From an uncultured Collinsella sp. (lineage in GTDB: Bacteria > Actinomycetota > Coriobacteriia > Coriobacteriales > Coriobacteriaceae): a stretch of 9,339 bases of DNA. Location: assembly GCA_902467875.1 (NCBI GenBank), contig CABQWP010000070.1, forward strand, positions 1 to 9,339, written 5' to 3'. Positions 1-6,288 of this stretch are shown piece by piece (within the stretch, counting starts at the first letter, position 1; each line of letters starts with the position of its first letter). The notes under the pieces are model-generated. The model did no database searches. It had not been told where the DNA came from and was given only the letters and a program-made list of their open reading frames with translations. Position numbers and translations under genes: made by a program.

Positions 1-72
1 TGGATGAAGACACTGCGAAACTGCGCGCGGGACGATATGTATGGGGCTCAGGCGAAAGGGCTCCATGCTTGA
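1..72 (+). CDS. Possible 3' end of an upstream gene (weak)
   Basis: Frame 1 is open from the first base and stops with TGA at 70-72, giving a 23-residue tail (WMKTLRNCARDDMYGAQAKG, then LHA). A + strand hairpin followed by a T-rich run starts 19 bases later, as expected after the end of a gene. Against it, the stretch overlaps a sequence (13-49) that recurs in inverted orientation inside the palindrome at 216-319, so the open frame may simply be a repeat without a stop. No family is recognisable from so short a piece. The upstream sequence is needed to decide. Confidence 0.25.
   Translation, partial: WMKTLRNCARDDMYGAQAKGLHA
13..49 (+). repeat. Partial inverted copy of the palindromic repeat at 216-319
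   Basis: The bases from CTGCGAAACTGCGCG through GACGATAT to GGCTC match the reverse complement of 226-262 with only a few substitutions and a small shift near the right end. The copy therefore lies in opposite orientation to the one inside the large palindrome. Its right part (39-49) can also pair with 58-68 to form an 11-bp hairpin containing three G-U pairs. The left part of the element, if any, lies before the window. Confidence 0.6.
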
Positions 73-90
73 CATAAAACAATCTTTCTA

Positions 91-152
91 GTTAGCCGAT
101 GCGATAAAGGGATGCCTCCTTTGTCGCATCGACTAACTCTATTTATATTTTC
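91..152 (+). terminator. Rho-independent terminator of upstream + strand transcription
   Basis: Arms 91-110 and 118-137 are complementary over 20 bp with two imperfect pairs, around a 7-base loop (GATGCCT). A T-rich run (TCTATTTATATTTTCC) follows at 138-152, which suits termination of + strand transcripts entering from the left. On the minus strand no comparable T-run follows, so it is less likely to serve the glycosyltransferase gene. Confidence 0.6.
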
Positions 153-215
153 CTGTTTTACCTTTGCAGGTTCTAATGGAGGGGATACCGAAGTAGCTGC
201 TAGTAAGTAAACGTA

Positions 216-319
216 GCTGTTCAGCGGGAGCCGCCCATATATCGTTCCACGCGCAGTTTCGCAGCGCAGCGAGAATGTTTGAGCATGGAATGATATATGG
301 GCGGCTCCCACTGAGCAGC
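216..319. repeat. Long palindromic repeat element (34-bp arms)
   Basis: Arms 216-249 and 286-319 are inverted copies with 3 differences in 34 positions, all transitions. They surround a 36-base centre (250-285). The core of the arm reads GGGAGCCGCCCATATATCG and returns as its reverse complement before 309. Part of the arm plus centre recurs at 13-49. No T-run follows either arm, so it is not a standard terminator, though it lies only 10 bases past the stop codon of the glycosyltransferase gene and could stabilise that 3' end. It may be a MITE-like or REP-like dispersed element; no terminal target duplication could be confirmed. The rest of 138-329 holds nothing else recognisable. Confidence 0.75.
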
Positions 320-329
320 GGACTTTCGT

Positions 330-1631
330 CTACCTGATATGAGCAGGTTTTCCGCCCCAGTAGAAGCGGCAGAAGGCTCGTTTGCGCTTTTGGGGTTTGC
401 CGGTTAGCTCCATGGTTGCAATGGCGATATCCTCGGCTGCGCGTGGACGGCGCAGGACTTCGCCATTGATGAGCAGTGCCTTGAGCGACTCCGGATGATC
501 GTGGAGATGGCGCAACGTCACGATGAGTTCTCGTGCGGTGGTGACATGCATGCTGGCGCCCATGCCGGTGAGCATCGTGGTGTTGGCCTTTTCTTGACCG
601 TATGATTTGCCCAGCAGGATCATCGGCAGATGTGCGCATAGGCACTCGGTGACCGTGAGTCCGCCCGATTTGAGGATTGCCAGGTCGCAGCCGTGCATGA
701 GGGCCGCCATGTCGTCCACGTAGTCCAGAACCGTGACGTTGTCGAGCTTCATGGCGTCGAAGAGCGTCTTGAGTCGGGCGGCGTATTCCTTATCCTTGCC
801 CGGTAAAAAGACAAAGTGCATGTCCTCAAAGCTGCGTAAGAAGGGGAGCGTGTGGTCCATCGCGGCGCGGAAACGCACGTATGGTTGGGGCAAACTGGCG
901 CCGGCCATCACCAATACGACGGTTTTGTCTATGGGGAGATTGAACTTGCTCAGCTCATCCTCGCGTTTGTAATCGGTATCGAAACCGGCTCGGATGGGGA
1001 TGCCCGTTATGCGGATCTTTGACTCGGGAACCTTGCGCGGGCGCAGCGTTTCGGCCATAAACTCGTTGGCTACACAGAATAGGTCGGTGTCCTTGTGGGG
1101 CCAAAAGCCTTCGACTTCGTAATCGGTCGGCACGCAGATGACCGGGTAATCGATACCCGTGATGACGCGGGCGCCCACAGCGACGTTGGCCGCCGTAATG
1201 TGTGTTGCGACCACGGCTATGGGCCTGCGGGTCCGGACGTATTCGTTGAAGGCGGGGAACATAATTCGTGACCATGCTGTGCCGCCGCCCCAGAGCAGAT
1301 GTCCTGTAAGCGTATATCGCCAGGTCAGGTCGTAAATGGGACGCGTGGCGCCGGTAAACGACGCTGCTGTTTTATTACCATCGAATTTAATACGTCCAAA
1401 ATCAAGGATATCGAGCACTTCAATTTCAATATCCTCAGGGATTCCCTTGGTGCCGCGGATAAGGTCAAATGCTTGTGCAATCGCGTTGGCGGCGGCTTTG
1501 TGGCCCGATCCAACCGATGCGTGCACAATGGTTACCAGGGGTTTTTGTGTAGGTGAAACGGTCATTTGCTCCGGTTGGGGAGTGGCTTGCATGGGCAGGG
1601 GAGCGCTATTGCCCGTCTGCGTTTGATCCAT
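330..1631 (-). CDS. MGDG synthase/UgtP-type glycosyltransferase (GT28)
   Basis: Predicted 433-residue glycosyltransferase of the MGDG synthase/processive diacylglycerol glucosyltransferase family, which moves a sugar from a UDP-sugar to diacylglycerol at the inner membrane face to make glycolipids. The N-terminal domain opens with VTIVHASVGSGHKAAANAI (residues 33-51), the family's glycine-rich acceptor-side motif. The C-terminal GT-B domain begins near 235 (VVLVMAGAS), and KSGGLTVTEC (321-330) is the usual UDP-sugar binding signature. The tail (411-433) is basic, as expected for membrane contact. The start at 1631 was chosen because AAGGGGAG lies 6 bases ahead; the frame continues upstream to 2048, but that part is antisense to trxB and lacks family character. 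Sugar and acceptor specificity cannot be read from the sequence; a MurG-like role is unlikely given the N-terminal motif. Confidence 0.85.
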   Translation of the reverse strand: MDQTQTGNSAPLPMQATPQPEQMTVSPTQKPLVTIVHASVGSGHKAAANAIAQAFDLIRGTKGIPEDIEIEVLDILDFGRIKFDGNKTAASFTGATRPIYDLTWRYTLTGHLLWGGGTAWSRIMFPAFNEYVRTRRPIAVVATHITAANVAVGARVITGIDYPVICVPTDYEVEGFWPHKDTDLFCVANEFMAETLRPRKVPESKIRITGIPIRAGFDTDYKREDELSKFNLPIDKTVVLVMAGASLPQPYVRFRAAMDHTLPFLRSFEDMHFVFLPGKDKEYAARLKTLFDAMKLDNVTVLDYVDDMAALMHGCDLAILKSGGLTVTECLCAHLPMILLGKSYGQEKANTTMLTGMGASMHVTTARELIVTLRHLHDHPESLKALLINGEVLRRPRAAEDIAIATMELTGKPQKRKRAFCRFYWGGKPAHIR

Positions 1632-1748
1632 CGATAACTCCCCTTCAGCTTTGTTACGCGATTTAACATTGTAGTGCATGAGTGTCATGTTCACGTAAAT
1701 TTGGGTATGAGCGCAAAGAACGTCAATGTATCGACGAGAGGATATTCC
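1632..1748. promoter_or_regulatory. Divergent intergenic region, glycosyltransferase / trxB
   Basis: This 117-base gap must carry promoters for both divergent genes. For the minus-strand gene, TACAAT (reverse of 1668-1673) is a good -10 hexamer 36 bases ahead of the start, but no convincing -35 lies at 16-18 bases. For trxB no clear promoter was found; the ribosome binding site GAGAGGA (1736-1742) lies 6 bases ahead of its ATG. No inverted repeat operator stands out. Confidence 0.35.
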
Positions 1749-2687
1749 ATGACTACCGATCAGCCGATTGATGTTGCGATTATCGGTGGAGGCCCCGCGG
1801 GCTATGCTGCCGCCATTTACGCTGCGCGTGCCAACCTGACGACGACCGTGATTGAGCAGGGCATGTCGGGTGGACAGATCGCCACGACCAATGAAGTCGA
1901 GAACTATCCGGGCATTCCGCTCTTGAGCGGCGCCGAACTCGGCGAGCGTTTTCAGCAGCATGCAGAGGGCCTGGGAGCACAGGTCGCATGGAGCATGGTT
2001 ACGGGTATCGATTACGATGCCGATGCAGCGCTGTTTACGGTGCATCACGATATGGGCGATACGCTGGCCTCGAGCGTTATCGCTTGCATGGGTGCCACGC
2101 CGCGATCTGCTGGTTTCGCTGGCGAGGATACGTATCGCGGTCGTGGCGTTTCGTATTGCGCGACGTGTGACGGCATGTTCTTCCGTGGCAAGCAGGTTTT
2201 TGTTATTGGCGGCGGCAATGCTGCCTGTGAGGAAGCCCTGTTCTTGTCAGAAATCGCCAGCAGCGTGACCATCGTCTTGCGTCGCGATCAGTTCCGTGCA
2301 CCTGATGGTGTTGTTCAGAAAGTACTCGAAAAGGACAATATTACAGTTAGGTACCAAACTAGTATTGTTGAACTTTCTGGTGAAGCGATGCCAACGACGA
2401 TCGCCTTTAAGGACAATGCATCCGGGGAAATTCATACCGAGTCATTTGAGCCTGGCTCGTTTGGCATTTTTGTCTTTACCGGCACGCAACCCCATACCGA
2501 GCTTGTTGAGCATCTCGTCGATCTGGCGCCTGATGGCGGCATTCTAACTGATGAATCTATGGCGACCCGCACGCCAGGTCTATTTGCCGCTGGCGATATC
2601 CGTTCCAAGCGTTTACGCCAGGTTGTGACCGCCGTTTCTGATGGAGCCATAGCGGCAACCAGCGCATACGCATTTCTCCGTAGATAA
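1749..2687 (+). CDS. trxB: Thioredoxin-disulfide reductase
   Basis: Low-molecular-weight thioredoxin reductase, 312 residues (usual about 310), a cytoplasmic FAD enzyme that passes electrons from NADPH to thioredoxin. The FAD-binding GGGPAGYAAA lies at residues 13-22. The redox-active CATC is at 137-140 within SYCATCDGMFF. The NADPH-binding GGGNAACEEA is at 154-163, with LRRDQFRA (177-184) as the 2'-phosphate-binding stretch. The C-terminal FAD motif TPGLFAAGDIRSKRLRQVV is at 275-293. The start at 1749 is supported by GAGAGGA 6 bases upstream and by the family length; the frame is open for 25 further residues to 1674 without support. The gene has its own terminator at 2732-2773, so it is probably transcribed alone. 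A stretch around 2321-2380 is unusually AT-rich (see findings) but the reading frame and motifs are intact. Confidence 0.96.
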   Translation: MTTDQPIDVAIIGGGPAGYAAAIYAARANLTTTVIEQGMSGGQIATTNEVENYPGIPLLSGAELGERFQQHAEGLGAQVAWSMVTGIDYDADAALFTVHHDMGDTLASSVIACMGATPRSAGFAGEDTYRGRGVSYCATCDGMFFRGKQVFVIGGGNAACEEALFLSEIASSVTIVLRRDQFRAPDGVVQKVLEKDNITVRYQTSIVELSGEAMPTTIAFKDNASGEIHTESFEPGSFGIFVFTGTQPHTELVEHLVDLAPDGGILTDESMATRTPGLFAAGDIRSKRLRQVVTAVSDGAIAATSAYAFLRR

Positions 2688-2731
2688 GTACGATAATATA
2701 TCTTATGTAATGTTGTTATCAATTTACTAAG

Positions 2732-2773
2732 TGGCGGGACGATGTATCAGTGCTCCGTCCCGCCAATTTTCTT
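2732..2773 (+). terminator. Rho-independent terminator after trxB
   Basis: A perfect 10-bp stem (TGGCGGGACG at 2732-2741 with its complement at 2756-2765) encloses a 14-base loop and is followed by ATTTTCTT. It lies 44 bases after the trxB stop codon. The minus strand shows no T-run, so it acts on + strand transcripts. Confidence 0.85.
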
Positions 2774-2810
2774 GCCGGCTATGTGGTATGCAAAACTAGA
2801 TTATGTAGAA

Positions 2811-2834
2811 TACAATATAAAAAATGAACGGAGG
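2811..2834 (+). promoter_or_regulatory. Candidate -10 and ribosome binding site of the DUF1836 gene
   Basis: TACAAT (2811-2816) is one base from the consensus -10 and lies in an AT-rich stretch starting at about 2791. No good -35 is found 16-18 bases upstream. The ribosome binding site GGAGG (2830-2834) sits 6 bases before the ATG at 2841 and decides the start. The preceding trxB terminator means this gene needs its own promoter. Confidence 0.4.
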
Positions 2835-2840
2835 ACCTTT

Positions 2841-3452
2841 ATGAATCACGTTAAACACGTTATTCCGATGTCTGATTCGTCGGTCAGCATTAAGCCTGAG
2901 GATATTCGGCCCACTGTGCTGCCCGATGCATTTATTCAGTCCGATATCGTGCGCAAACTCAATACGTTGAGTCTGCCGCGCTATGACCAGTTGCCAAATG
3001 TGACGCTCTACCGCGACCAGGTCATTGAGTATGTTGCGCTGTGGATGGAGCCGCTGTCCATTTGCGTTGAGCAACCCATCATTACGCCATCGATGATCAA
3101 TAACTACGTAAAGGTCGGCCTAGTGCCTGCTCCGGTCAAAAAGCAATATGGCCGCGAGCAGATTGCCCGCCTGATCGCTATCTGCATCTTTAAACAGGTG
3201 CTACCTATTGCTGCTGTGCAGGCACTCTTTAACATTCAGCGTTTGAGCTACGATGCCCCGACGGCCTTCGATTATGTGGTCGATCAGCTCGAGGCATCGA
3301 TTCGTTCGGCGTTTTCCGTCGAGCAGACGCCGGTTCCCGATACGGCGCATCAGGTAACGCGTGAGTCGCTGCTTGTGCGCAGCGCGGTATCGTCCTTCGT
3401 TTCGAAGGCGTACCTGATGAGCTATCTCAAGTTCAACGGGTTTAATAGCTAG
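2841..3452 (+). CDS. DUF1836 domain protein, MerR-like putative regulator
   Basis: A 203-residue protein with a DUF1836 domain, a family of unknown function whose members look like small MerR-type helix-turn-helix regulators and occur in Firmicutes and Coriobacteria. The recognisable core runs from about residue 60 (LYRDQVIEYVALWM) through ITPSMINNYVKVGLVPAPVK to KKQYGREQIARLIAICIFK and the helical stretch that follows. The pattern of a helix, a turn and a basic loop followed by Y-x-R-E-Q resembles the DNA-binding helix and wing of MerR proteins. No membrane segment or signal peptide is seen. The start at 2841 is set by GGAGG 6 bases upstream; the longer frame from 2742 runs through the trxB terminator and is rejected. 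It stands alone between two terminators, so the context gives no target. Confidence 0.8.
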   Translation: MNHVKHVIPMSDSSVSIKPEDIRPTVLPDAFIQSDIVRKLNTLSLPRYDQLPNVTLYRDQVIEYVALWMEPLSICVEQPIITPSMINNYVKVGLVPAPVKKQYGREQIARLIAICIFKQVLPIAAVQALFNIQRLSYDAPTAFDYVVDQLEASIRSAFSVEQTPVPDTAHQVTRESLLVRSAVSSFVSKAYLMSYLKFNGFNS

Positions 3453-3460
3453 TCGACGTA

Positions 3461-3512
3461 TAAAACGGGCGGGATAAAGAGGCATCTGTCGCTTTATCCC
3501 GCCCGTATTTTT
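3461..3512. terminator. Bidirectional terminator between convergent genes
   Basis: A perfect 15-bp stem (ACGGGCGGGATAAAG at 3465-3479, complement at 3492-3506) surrounds a 12-base loop. ATTTTT follows on the + strand, and TTTTA follows on the minus strand (reverse of 3461-3464 and beyond). It lies between the end of the DUF1836 gene and the end of the DegV gene, so it can stop transcription from both sides. Confidence 0.9.
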
Positions 3513-3525
3513 GCTTGGTTGGACT

Positions 3526-4392
3526 TTATTTGCCCGAAGCTACGCCCATGCCGTAGCCGATGATTAGGCCGTGCATCTCGGCGTAATAGGAATCCAGGCC
3601 GTTGCAGGGCATGATGATGGTCTTGGAGCCGGGCCAATGCTCGACTATGCGGTCAGTAAGCGCCTGTGCTCCAGCTTCGTTCTCAACGTGATCGATAATG
3701 ACCTCGCCGCCCGTAAAACCCTCGGCTTCCATGGTGTCGATGATCTTGTTGAGCATCTTCTTTTCGCCACGCGTGTGCCCGACGAGTTCGATTTTACCGG
3801 CCTCGCTCGCCGTGCCCAAAATGCGGATATTGAGCTTGTTGGCAATGACGCCGGCTGCCTTAGGGATACGTCCGGCTTTGGCCAGGTTTTCGTAATTGCA
3901 CAAGCTGAAGAGGATTTTGCTGTTCTGCTCAAGTCTATCGAAGTATGCGCAAGCGTCCTCGAATGAGACATCCGGATTGCTTGCAAGATAGCGGTCGAAC
4001 AGCAAGAAAATGAGGTCCATTTTGCCGCCAGCTGCGCGCGAATTGACTAGATGAATCTGCCGGTCGGGCTCCTCGGCAAGAACCATATCGCGAGCCGTGG
4101 CTGCTGCGTTGTAGCTGCCCGACACGCCCTCAGAGATCGGCATGCAGATGGTCTTGTCTGCCAATTTGAAGAGCTCGGCCCACTCCCCTACGCTGGGACA
4201 AGCGCTCGAAGAAGCGTTCGTCTCCGCCTGAACAGCGCAGTTGAGTTCATGAACATCGAGTGAAAGGTCATCGACGAATTCACGCTCCCCCACTCGAATT
4301 TTGAGGGGCGCAAATGCAAAGGTGGTATGGGGCGCAGTCGGTTGCCAATCGCGGAGGTTACAGCTTGAATCGGAGATAAGTGCCCAGCTCAT
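3526..4392 (-). CDS. DegV family protein, putative fatty-acid-binding FakB type
   Basis: A 288-residue DegV-family protein (usual about 280). Members bind one fatty acid; FakB-type members present it to the kinase FakA for phosphorylation and entry into phospholipid synthesis. The N-terminal ISDSSCNL (6-13) matches the family's D-S-S/T-x-x-L opening. ASSSACPSVGEW (60-71) takes the place of the usual T-S-Q-P-S loop, and SEGVSGSYNAA (88-98) is the conserved G-x-S-G-[ST]-Y segment. VNSRAAGGKM (116-125) corresponds to the D-S-x-x-x-x-G-x-G region. No signal peptide or membrane segment is seen. The start at 4392 has AAAGGA 6 bases upstream. The gene has its own promoter region and ends at the bidirectional terminator; no fakA gene is in the window, so the FakB role is inferred from the family only. 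Confidence 0.88.
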   Translation of the reverse strand: MSWALISDSSCNLRDWQPTAPHTTFAFAPLKIRVGEREFVDDLSLDVHELNCAVQAETNASSSACPSVGEWAELFKLADKTICMPISEGVSGSYNAAATARDMVLAEEPDRQIHLVNSRAAGGKMDLIFLLFDRYLASNPDVSFEDACAYFDRLEQNSKILFSLCNYENLAKAGRIPKAAGVIANKLNIRILGTASEAGKIELVGHTRGEKKMLNKIIDTMEAEGFTGGEVIIDHVENEAGAQALTDRIVEHWPGSKTIIMPCNGLDSYYAEMHGLIIGYGMGVASGK

Positions 4393-4405
4393 AGAGGGTC
4401 CTTTC

Positions 4406-4450
4406 TAATTGTTCCTCAACAATTATAGCCATCTTGCAAACTGAATGTGC
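4406..4450 (-). promoter_or_regulatory. degV promoter with operator-like palindrome
   Basis: Read on the minus strand, a perfect -10 TATAAT (reverse of 4422-4427) lies 29 bases ahead of the degV start. No consensus -35 is found at 17 bases (GCACAT at 4445-4450). A perfect 8-bp inverted repeat with a 4-base centre (TAATTGTTcctcAACAATTA, 4406-4425) overlaps the end of the -10 and the expected transcription start near 4415. A weak -35 plus a palindrome over the start site suggests a regulated promoter; the regulator is unknown. Confidence 0.6.
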
Positions 4451-4484
4451 GGCTATCTAGTTTTGAATACTAGATAGCCGCACA
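4446..4484. repeat. Perfect 15-bp inverted repeat upstream of degV
   Basis: TGTGCGGCTATCTAG (4446-4460) and its exact reverse complement (4470-4484) enclose a 9-base loop. It lies between the NlpC/P60 gene terminator and the degV -10, overlapping the expected -35 position. On the minus strand the following TTCAGTTTGC is only weakly T-rich, so it could be a second, poor terminator or a binding site. Confidence 0.7.
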
Positions 4485-4490
4485 ATATTA

Positions 4491-4533
4491 GAGAAAAACG
4501 AATGGACCTCGCGACTTAAAGCCACGAGGTCCA
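4491..4533 (-). terminator. Rho-independent terminator of the pgsA-to-NlpC/P60 unit
   Basis: On the minus strand a perfect 9-bp stem (TGGACCTCG, arms 4525-4533 and 4503-4511) is followed by TTCGTTTTTCTC. It starts 24 bases after the stop codon of the NlpC/P60 gene and is the first terminator seen downstream of the five minus-strand genes. Confidence 0.75.
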
Positions 4534-4557
4534 CATTCACACGCTGTGTAAGATGAC

Positions 4558-5685
4558 TTAGTAACGCACGAAGATATAGTTATTGTTCATGCCGGCGGCA
4601 ACGGAGCTGATGATAACACCCGTGTTGTAGTCGGAAGCATGAATCATCTGACCACCACCGATGTAAATGCCGGTGTGGTACGAGTTGACCACAACGTCAC
4701 CGGGCTGCGGATCGGACACACGCGTCCAGCCCATAAAGGTGCCCGTGGTGCCCAGGCGGCAATAGCGACCAGTGAGGCAATAGCTAACAAAACCAGAGCA
4801 GTCGAAACTGTTCGGGCCAATTCCGCCCCAGGAATAGGCGCAACCAAGCTTGCTGTATGCACGCGAGACAACAGAACCGCCATCGACGGACTGGCTCGGA
4901 GCAGAAGGCGTCGGAGCCGGAGCAGGCGTGGAGGGCTGCGGCGTCGGAGCAGGTGTCGGCGTGGGCGCCGGAGTGTTGCCGCCCTGGTTGTTGTTATTGC
5001 TGGTCTGGCCACCGTTGTTGGTGTTCTCGGTCGTACCGGCAGTCTCGTTGCTCACCGTGGCCTTCTCGGCGGTGCTGGCGTTGATGCCGGCCTGCAGCGC
5101 GGCGTTGGCCTCGGCCTCTGCGGCAAGCTCGGCCTGCAGCTGCGAATCCAGGGAGTTTACGACGTTCTGGGCTTCAGCCTGCTGGGCGTTAAGCTCGTCG
5201 ACCTTTTTCTGCGTAGCGGCGACGTTCTTTTCCTGCTCGGCCTGCTTATCGGTGAGCTGCTGCTTAAGCTCCTTGACCTCTTGAATGGTCTGAGCCTGCT
5301 TATCGGAAACTTTGCCGTAGTAGAACAGACGGTTGAGCATATCGCTCAGGTCGTCAACGCCCGTTAGAACCTGAAGCAGGCTCAGACCGCCGGTCTTGTA
5401 CTCGCCGGCGACATAGGTCGAGAGCTTGGCCTGACCGTCAGCAATCTCCTGCTGCTTTTGCGTGATCTCGCCGGCAGTCTGATCGAGCGCCTGCGTCTGC
5501 GTGGCGAGCTCATCGTAAATCTGCTGGGTTTGGGTACCGATCTGCTCGAGCTTCGTACGAGCAGCGGCAAGGTCGGATGCGGTATCGGCGTAGGCAGGAG
5601 CCGCGAGGCCCAAGCCCAAAACACAAGCGAGGGTTGCCGTAGCAGCGCAGCGTGCCATGTTTTTGTGCGTGTTTGCTGTGCGCAT
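4558..5685 (-). CDS. Secreted coiled-coil NlpC/P60 peptidoglycan hydrolase
   Basis: A 375-residue exported cell-wall hydrolase. Residues 1-33 form a signal peptide (basic N-terminus, hydrophobic 15-29, cleavage after AYA at 33). Residues about 36-202 are a Gln/Glu/Ala-rich coiled coil of the PcsB/RipA-like type. Residues 205-236 are Thr/Asn-rich, and 237-263 form a Pro/Ala/Thr linker (PTPTPAPTPQPSTPAPAPTP). The C-terminal NlpC/P60 domain (about 267-375) carries the catalytic Cys in FDCSGFV (C296), His in YHTGIYIG (H337) and a third polar residue at MIHAS (H349). Such enzymes cleave D-Glu to diamino acid bonds in peptide stems, and coiled-coil versions often act in daughter-cell separation under control of a membrane partner. 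The start has AAAGGAA 5 bases upstream. The apt stop lies 32 bases upstream with no terminator between, so co-transcription is likely. Confidence 0.92.
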   Translation of the reverse strand: MRTANTHKNMARCAATATLACVLGLGLAAPAYADTASDLAAARTKLEQIGTQTQQIYDELATQTQALDQTAGEITQKQQEIADGQAKLSTYVAGEYKTGGLSLLQVLTGVDDLSDMLNRLFYYGKVSDKQAQTIQEVKELKQQLTDKQAEQEKNVAATQKKVDELNAQQAEAQNVVNSLDSQLQAELAAEAEANAALQAGINASTAEKATVSNETAGTTENTNNGGQTSNNNNQGGNTPAPTPTPAPTPQPSTPAPAPTPSAPSQSVDGGSVVSRAYSKLGCAYSWGGIGPNSFDCSGFVSYCLTGRYCRLGTTGTFMGWTRVSDPQPGDVVVNSYHTGIYIGGGQMIHASDYNTGVIISSVAAGMNNNYIFVRY

Positions 5686-5717
5686 GTAGCTTCCTTTCCA
5701 GTAACTAAGGGTAACGG

Positions 5718-6248
5718 CTAGTCCACCGTCACCAGGCTAAAGAGCTCAACATCGTCGTCAGTCGACGTGAGCTTCTCGCGCGGGTTGAGAAACGCAAGCT
5801 CAAGGATACACCCGTAGCCCACAAGCTTTGCGCCCATATCTCGCACCAGTTTACCTGTTGCCTCGACGGTTCCGCCCGTCGCGACCAAGTCGTCCAGAAT
5901 CAACACGGTATCTTTAGAGCTGATAGCGTCGGCATGGATCTCAATTGAATCGGTGCCGTACTCGAGCTCGTAGCTCTGGCTTACGGTCTCGCGCGGCAGC
6001 TTGCCCGGTTTACGTGCGGGTACAAAGCCGGCGCCCAGAGCGACGGCCACGGGAACGCCCACCATAAAGCCGCGAGCCTCGGGACCTACGACCTTGGTGA
6101 TTCCCATGCCGGCAAAGTGCTCGGCGAGGGCATCGGTCATGGCTTTGAGCGCCTCGGGATTGCCGAAGAGCGGCGTGATGTCTTTAAAGATGACTCCGGG
6201 CTCGGGATAGTCGGGGATGTCGACGATTTGAGATTCGAAGTCGTACAT
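5718..6248 (-). CDS. apt: Adenine phosphoribosyltransferase
   Basis: A 176-residue type I phosphoribosyltransferase that joins adenine and PRPP to AMP in purine salvage (cytoplasm). IVDIPDYPEPGVIFKDITPL (8-27) is the Apt N-terminal signature, GPEARGF (55-61) follows, and VLILDDLVATGGT (115-127) is the PRPP-binding loop. Length equals the family norm (about 170-180). The start MYDFESQ at 6248 was chosen because AAAGG lies 7 bases ahead; an ATG five codons earlier (6263) has no ribosome binding site. It follows the MerR gene by 40 bases, with only a weak 5-bp hairpin between and no T-run, so it probably belongs to the same transcript. In many bacteria apt sits beside relA; that is not so here. 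Confidence 0.95.
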   Translation of the reverse strand: MYDFESQIVDIPDYPEPGVIFKDITPLFGNPEALKAMTDALAEHFAGMGITKVVGPEARGFMVGVPVAVALGAGFVPARKPGKLPRETVSQSYELEYGTDSIEIHADAISSKDTVLILDDLVATGGTVEATGKLVRDMGAKLVGYGCILELAFLNPREKLTSTDDDVELFSLVTVD

Positions 6249-6288
6249 TGCATGACCTTTCAATGGGTTGCCGGATAAGCGGCAGCTG

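Noticed and set aside
1674..1748. Upstream start for trxB
   Set aside because: The extra 25 residues lie in the divergent promoter region and precede the FAD motif by more than the family allows; the ATG at 1749 has GAGAGGA at 6 bases.
1632..2048. N-terminal extension of the glycosyltransferase frame by 139 codons
   Set aside because: It is antisense to the start of trxB, has no family similarity, and a good ribosome binding site sits before the ATG at 1631.
2341..2365. Restriction-site cluster resembling a cloning polylinker in trxB
   Set aside because: The reading frame and protein motifs continue through it without disruption, so it is natural coding sequence with chance palindromes.
4639..5367. 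Plus-strand open frame of 242 codons
   Set aside because: Antisense to the NlpC/P60 gene; its Arg/Gly-rich and Leu-rich composition mirrors the coiled coil and linker codons.
6249..6288. Possible terminator between the MerR gene and apt
   Set aside because: Only a 5-bp stem (TGCCG/CGGCA) with no T-run follows, too weak to call.
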